A stretch of DNA of 64,000 nt from Clostridia bacterium (GTDB lineage: Bacteria > Bacillota > Clostridia > Christensenellales > Borkfalkiaceae). The stretch is taken from assembly GCA_017467275.1 (NCBI GenBank), contig JAFTSN010000025.1, forward strand, positions 86,535 to 150,534, in the 5' to 3' direction. Below the pieces are notes generated by a model that had not been told where the DNA came from, made no database searches, and saw only the letters and a program-made list of their open reading frames with translations. Shown one piece after another: positions 60,586 to 64,000 of the stretch. Position numbers and translations under genes: made by a program. Numbering within the stretch: position 1 is the first letter of the stretch; the number at the start of each line of letters is the position of its first letter.

Positions 60586-61479
60586 TTATCCCTTCACGCC
60601 GCCAACACGTAAGCCTGCGACGAAATATTTTTGTAAGAAGGGATACAACAGCACGATAGGACCGATCGTGGCGATCGCGGTCGCAAGCTGGAAAGTAACC
60701 GCGATCTGTTGGCTCTCTCCCGCGGGTGCCCCGCTCACATTCTTGTTCGATATGCTGTCTACCATTTCAATAATGATATACTGCAAAAGATAATACTTTT
60801 CGTCGTGAATGAACAGCATACTAGTCATCCACTCGTTCCAGAACGAAACCGCCGTAAACAGGCTCACCGTTGCAAGCGCAGGCAGTGAAAGCGGTAACAC
60901 GATCCGAAACGCCGTACACCATTCCCCTGCCCCTTCCAAGACGGCGCTTTCGATAATTTCTTCGGGGATATCGTTGAAGAAATTACGCAGCAAAAACATA
61001 TTCCACACGTTGAACGAAAAGGGCAGAATGTATACGAGCAGATTATCTGAAAGATTGAGATATTTGGACACAACGATATAATACGCTGTCAACCCGCCCG
61101 AAAAGAGCATGGTCAAATAATAGATAAAATTGAAAAAATTACGGTATTTTAACTTTTTCCCTGAAAGCGCGTACGCCGCCATTGCGGTCACAAGCACACA
61201 AAGCGCCGTCCCAATCACCGTCGTACCGATAGTCAAGCCGTAGGCTCGAACGATCGTTTGATCGGCAAACAACGTCCGCCAAGCCGAAAGAGAAAATTTC
61301 GACGGAATGAGTTTATAGCCTTCTCTTACCAACGTCACTTCGTCTGCAAAGCTACTGATCAAGACCTGAAAGAAAGGATAAAGGCAAAGGATCGCAAACG
61401 CACCCGCGATAACGTACATGACAATCTTTACCGCCAATTCGCCTTTACCCGTTTTAATTTTATTTCTCGTTTTTTCCAT
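60586..61479 (-). CDS. Carbohydrate ABC transporter permease, LplC-type (mannoside locus)
   Basis: I start at ATG 61479 (297 residues) after AGGGGTGTCGT; the longer frame has an untypical N-terminus rich in Cys and Arg and overlaps the partner gene by 65 nt. Six hydrophobic segments; the EAA-loop is ESAVLEGAGEWCTAFRIVLP (about residues 190-210). The C-terminal PFLQKYFVAGLRVGGVKG is typical of this subfamily and parallels the region 1 permease (PFLQKYFTKGVMVGAIKS). It pairs with the LplB-type gene just upstream. Confidence 0.92.
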   Translation of the reverse strand: MEKTRNKIKTGKGELAVKIVMYVIAGAFAILCLYPFFQVLISSFADEVTLVREGYKLIPSKFSLSAWRTLFADQTIVRAYGLTIGTTVIGTALCVLVTAMAAYALSGKKLKYRNFFNFIYYLTMLFSGGLTAYYIVVSKYLNLSDNLLVYILPFSFNVWNMFLLRNFFNDIPEEIIESAVLEGAGEWCTAFRIVLPLSLPALATVSLFTAVSFWNEWMTSMLFIHDEKYYLLQYIIIEMVDSISNKNVSGAPAGESQQIAVTFQLATAIATIGPIVLLYPFLQKYFVAGLRVGGVKG

Positions 61480-61489
61480 ACGACACCCC

Positions 61490-62446
61490 TTAAAACACCG
61501 CCGATTCGGGCGCGTAGCGCTTTGCAAGCGCATTGGACACGATAACGAATACAAAGCCCATCACCGATTGATATAATCCCACTGCCGCCGTTTCGCCGTA
61601 GTTGGGGAAAGTACTCAATGCACGGAGCACGTACGTGTCGATAACGTCCGTGGTATATAGTAGCTCCGTATTGTTGCCGACGAAGGGATAAATCATGCCG
61701 AAATCACCCTTGAAGATACTGCCGATATTCATAATCGTCATCAACACAACGGTGTTTTTGATAAGCGGCAACGTGATAGAAAAAATACATCTAACACGGC
61801 TCGCCCCGTCAATGGTCGCCGCTTCATAAATGGATTTATCTATCCCCAAGATCGCCGCCATATATACGATTGAATTCCACCCCGCACTTTTCCAAATCCG
61901 CAAGATCACAAAAACCTCCACCCATACGTCTGGATTGGAATAAAAGTCAATCGGCGTTCCGCCCACTAATTTAATGGCAGAATTGATGATACCGTCGGCT
62001 TTCAAAAACGCCACCGAGAACATCGCGACCGTTGCCCAAGAAACGAAGTTGGGCAAAGTCATCAAGGTTTGTGACACACGCGTGAATGCCTTTGATTGTA
62101 GCTCGCTCATAATTACAGCGAGAAATACGGACATCAACATACCCGTCAAAATGAACAATGCGTTGAGATACAGCGTATTCAACGTCACTTGCATCCATTC
62201 TCCGCTCGCAAAAAAGAAACGGAAATTGGCAAATCCGTTAAAATCGCTAGCAAAAAATCCCGCGATCGGATCGTAATCCTGAAACGCCATCACAATTCCG
62301 AACATAGGCAGATACGCAAAAACGATCATAAACACGAGCGACGGCAATAGCAGCGAATACCTGCCCGCATTTTTCACGAAATCATTTTTCTTCAAACGAT
62401 TGACGCACACCCCGCGCGTCCCCGTCGCGTTATTCTTATCTTCCAT
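61490..62446 (-). CDS. Sugar ABC transporter permease, LplB-type (mannoside locus)
   Basis: The protein has 318 residues. AAAGGAGCAAAACGG precedes the ATG. First membrane helix YSLLLPSLVFMIVFAYLPMF and five more. EAA-loop EAATIDGASRVRCIFSITLP near 215-235. Ends 10 nt before the LplC-type start. As in region 1, no ATPase is encoded in the window, so both transporters must use one from elsewhere. Confidence 0.92.
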   Translation of the reverse strand: MEDKNNATGTRGVCVNRLKKNDFVKNAGRYSLLLPSLVFMIVFAYLPMFGIVMAFQDYDPIAGFFASDFNGFANFRFFFASGEWMQVTLNTLYLNALFILTGMLMSVFLAVIMSELQSKAFTRVSQTLMTLPNFVSWATVAMFSVAFLKADGIINSAIKLVGGTPIDFYSNPDVWVEVFVILRIWKSAGWNSIVYMAAILGIDKSIYEAATIDGASRVRCIFSITLPLIKNTVVLMTIMNIGSIFKGDFGMIYPFVGNNTELLYTTDVIDTYVLRALSTFPNYGETAAVGLYQSVMGFVFVIVSNALAKRYAPESAVF

Positions 62447-62473
62447 ACCGTTTTGCTCCTTTCTTGCCTCCCT

Positions 62474-63514
62474 TTAAACGAGCGTATCTAGAATATCTTT
62501 AATCGGGGTTTTCACAAGACAAACTTTATCGTCTGCCGCCCCGTAATAAATCCATAAAGAATCACCGTTTTTCACCGCACCGCAAGGAAATACCACACCG
62601 CCAAAAAAGCCGTTTTGTTCATAATCGTTAATCGGTTCCAAAAAAGGCTTTGCACTCCGCTTTAACACCTTTGACGGATCGTTGCGGTCCAAAAGAATCG
62701 CTCCCACGCAATAACGGTTGTTTTTATCTGCGCCGTGATAGAGCGTAAGCCAACCGTCCTCCGTTTTGATTGGAGCTGAGCAAACACCCAGCCGCTCACT
62801 ATCCCAACGATCCTTTCTTACGCCGAGAACGCGTACATGCCTGCCCCATTCCAGCATATCGGACGATTGTGCAAGCCACGCTTCAGGTTTTCCGAACTCC
62901 GATGTAGACGGGCGATGCAGCATATAATACTTCCCGCCCATCTTTTCGGGGAAAAACGCCACGTCTTTGTTGTCGGGCGTCAAAAGAACGCCTTTCTTTT
63001 CAAATGTTTTAAAATCCTTCGTCGTTGCAAGCGCCACACAGATTCCCAAATCGGAAACCGCCGTATACGTAATATAATATTTCCCGTCGATCACCGAGAT
63101 CCGTGCGTCCTCCACACCATACGCTTCGTATTCTGTTTCGGGAAAAATTCCGCAATTTTCATCTAAAATGAAATTTTCTCCGTCCTTGCTTCGCGCCACC
63201 GCAAGATAGGACATCGACGTTAGATATTTCCCATTTTTGCCCTTCACAACGCGCGCGTCGGAAAAATCGTAATTTGGATCGGACGGGCTAAAATATTTTA
63301 CGACGTACGCCCCCTTTTCAATCATGGGTACGCCCACGCGCCCCCCGTTCTCTTTCACACGCTCCGCAATACGGACAAGCAAGACCGTCTCGTCTTCAAA
63401 CTGTGTGGCAGCAGGATTAAAAACGCCTATCGCCTCCGTATCTTGATAACGACTTTTCACCTTTTCTTTCGTCAATAAAGGATTCTTCTTCGAGTAAAAA
63501 TTCATAGACTCCAC
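62474..63514 (-). CDS. Cytoplasmic GH130 beta-mannoside phosphorylase
   Basis: The protein has 346 residues without signal peptide. GH130 signatures along the five-bladed propeller: GVFNPAATQFEDETVLLVRI (about 30-50), YGVEDARISVIDGKYYITYT (about 132-150), KDVAFFPEKMGGKYYMLHRP (about 183-202) and WIYYGAADDKVCLVKTP near the end. The ED-A-R aspartate is the likely general acid. Such enzymes split beta-mannosides with phosphate, yielding alpha-mannose-1-phosphate; the length and GVEDAR motif recall the beta-1,2-mannobiose/oligomannan phosphorylases. AGGTGGAG precedes the ATG. It is the first gene of the operon behind tandem promoters, and the phosphohexomutase at 30623-32287 could use its product. 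Confidence 0.88.
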   Translation of the reverse strand: MESMNFYSKKNPLLTKEKVKSRYQDTEAIGVFNPAATQFEDETVLLVRIAERVKENGGRVGVPMIEKGAYVVKYFSPSDPNYDFSDARVVKGKNGKYLTSMSYLAVARSKDGENFILDENCGIFPETEYEAYGVEDARISVIDGKYYITYTAVSDLGICVALATTKDFKTFEKKGVLLTPDNKDVAFFPEKMGGKYYMLHRPSTSEFGKPEAWLAQSSDMLEWGRHVRVLGVRKDRWDSERLGVCSAPIKTEDGWLTLYHGADKNNRYCVGAILLDRNDPSKVLKRSAKPFLEPINDYEQNGFFGGVVFPCGAVKNGDSLWIYYGAADDKVCLVKTPIKDILDTLV

Positions 63515-63532
63515 CTAATAATCTCCAAAGTT

Positions 63533-63561
63533 ATTATAAAACATATATACCAACATTTCAA
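63533..63561 (-). promoter_or_regulatory. Promoter P2 of the GH130/transporter operon
   Basis: On the minus strand: -35 TTGAAA (63556-63561), 17-nt spacer, -10 TATAAT (63533-63538). The transcription start would be near 63526, leaving a leader of about 12 nt that contains the ribosome site. Confidence 0.85.
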
Positions 63562-63612
63562 TACACAAAACCGCAAATTCTTTATACTTTTCAGCAATCA
63601 AGAAGTAATTTT

Positions 63613-63642
63613 ATTATAACAGGAAAACGTTTCTTCGGTCAA
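63613..63642 (-). promoter_or_regulatory. Promoter P1 with cre-like palindrome in the spacer
   Basis: On the minus strand: -35 TTGACC (63637-63642), 18-nt spacer, -10 TATAAT (63613-63618) with an extended TGT. The spacer carries AGGAAAACGTTTCTTC (63621-63636), centred on AAACGTTT, which partly resembles the CcpA-binding cre consensus. It would place carbon catabolite control on the operon; match is imperfect. Confidence 0.7.
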
Positions 63643-63735
63643 TATATTTTTAATAGATACTATTACAATACCTGAAAACGAATAAAATATTTGCTTAAAG
63701 CAAGTTTCCGTTTCAGTTCATAACCTATACGTTCT

Positions 63736-63874
63736 GAAATGACAGCTAGCTCCAAATCGTATCATTTTTGTCCAACTTTTTACGTGAATAATTATTCTAT
63801 TTTATACTGTTTTATGCACGTCCGCTTTTTTATAAGTGCAAGATGGCTAACACTTATAAAATAGCTGTCATTTC
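63736..63874. repeat. 139-bp element bounded by 13-bp perfect inverted repeats
   Basis: GAAATGACAGCTA at 63736-63748 is the exact reverse complement of TAGCTGTCATTTC at 63862-63874. A second inverted pair lies inside: TTTTATAAGTG and CACTTATAAAA, 11 bp each, at the right-hand side. No gene fits in the element. It could be a MITE-like mobile remnant or a large RNA hairpin. There is no obvious target-site duplication. Confidence 0.55.
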
Positions 63875-63933
63875 CCAAACAAAAAACACGGTTCTAGACG
63901 CTCTTCACATAGGGATTTAAATATGAAACTTAT

Positions 63934-63970
63934 AAAACTCGACTTTTAACCAAGCCGAGTTTTCTTTTAT
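63934..63970. terminator. Rho-independent terminator near the right edge
   Basis: The stem AAAACTCG-A-CTT pairs with AAG-C-CGAGTTTT (one mismatch) around TTAACC and is followed on plus by CTTTTAT; the minus tail TTTTATAAG is weaker but usable. It probably ends a minus-strand gene beyond the window. Bases 63643-63735 and 63875-63933 show no gene. Confidence 0.65.
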
Positions 63971-64000
63971 CCACGCAAAACAAATTGAATTAATTTTTAT

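Overview
The window looks like a chromosomal segment of an anaerobic, polysaccharide-degrading Bacillota (Clostridia-type) bacterium, probably gut-associated. The clues are LplA/LplB/LplC-type sugar ABC transporters, AraC regulators, lipoprotein signal peptides, strong AGGAGG-type ribosome binding sites, TTGACA/TATAAT promoters and a type II-A CRISPR system. The exact lineage is an inference; a Christensenellales-like uncultured clade is my low-confidence guess. No rRNA or tRNA gene was seen.

Layout. (1) 1-11332, minus strand: one long operon read leftwards from a good promoter at 11391-11419. Order: LamG surface protein, 47-residue peptide, second LamG surface protein with a C-terminal membrane segment, sugar-binding lipoprotein, parallel beta-helix lipoprotein, two permeases, and the N-terminal part of a GH36-like protein cut by the window edge. 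A divergent AraC regulator (11550-12593) is its likely regulator. (2) 12789-14494, plus strand: DegV/FakB-like fatty-acid-binding protein and a divergent acyltransferase, closed by a bidirectional terminator. (3) 14545-23432: a small conserved-looking gene, a CRISPR array of 20 identical 36-nt repeats plus one degenerate end repeat, its leader and promoter, csn2, cas2, cas1 and cas9 overlapping each other, a divergent tracrRNA I could fold by eye, and a WYL-type regulator upstream of cas9. (4) 23681-47621, minus strand: an operon starting at a consensus promoter (47657-47685) with a DUF1861-like propeller, two esterases, fibronectin-like and GLUG-type surface lipoproteins, a 46-residue peptide coupled to a 1096-residue surface protein, two secreted GH130-like proteins with discoidin domains, a GH125 alpha-mannosidase and a phosphohexomutase. 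(5) 47727-63514, minus strand: an operon starting at two tandem promoters, with a cytoplasmic GH130 phosphorylase, a second LplB/LplC/binding-protein transporter, a secreted seven-repeat RCC1 propeller, large surface proteins and an AraC regulator as last gene. The last 490 bases hold the promoters, an inverted-repeat element and a terminator.

How it fits together: regions 4 and 5 read as one mannose-glycan utilisation locus. Surface enzymes (GH125, GH130-like, esterases) would trim and deacetylate the glycan, the ABC transporter would import oligosaccharides, cytoplasmic GH130 would release mannose-1-phosphate, and the phosphohexomutase would convert it to mannose-6-phosphate. Yeast mannan or host high-mannose N-glycan are candidate substrates (inference). 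Region 1 is a second, separate sugar-uptake locus with a different, unresolved substrate.

Most noteworthy: the two tiny DV(I/V)TASG-motif peptides directly upstream of large surface proteins; the complete II-A CRISPR locus with a tracrRNA whose promoter and body interleave with the cas9 5' region; and the uncharacterised N-terminal domain of the 1858-residue protein.
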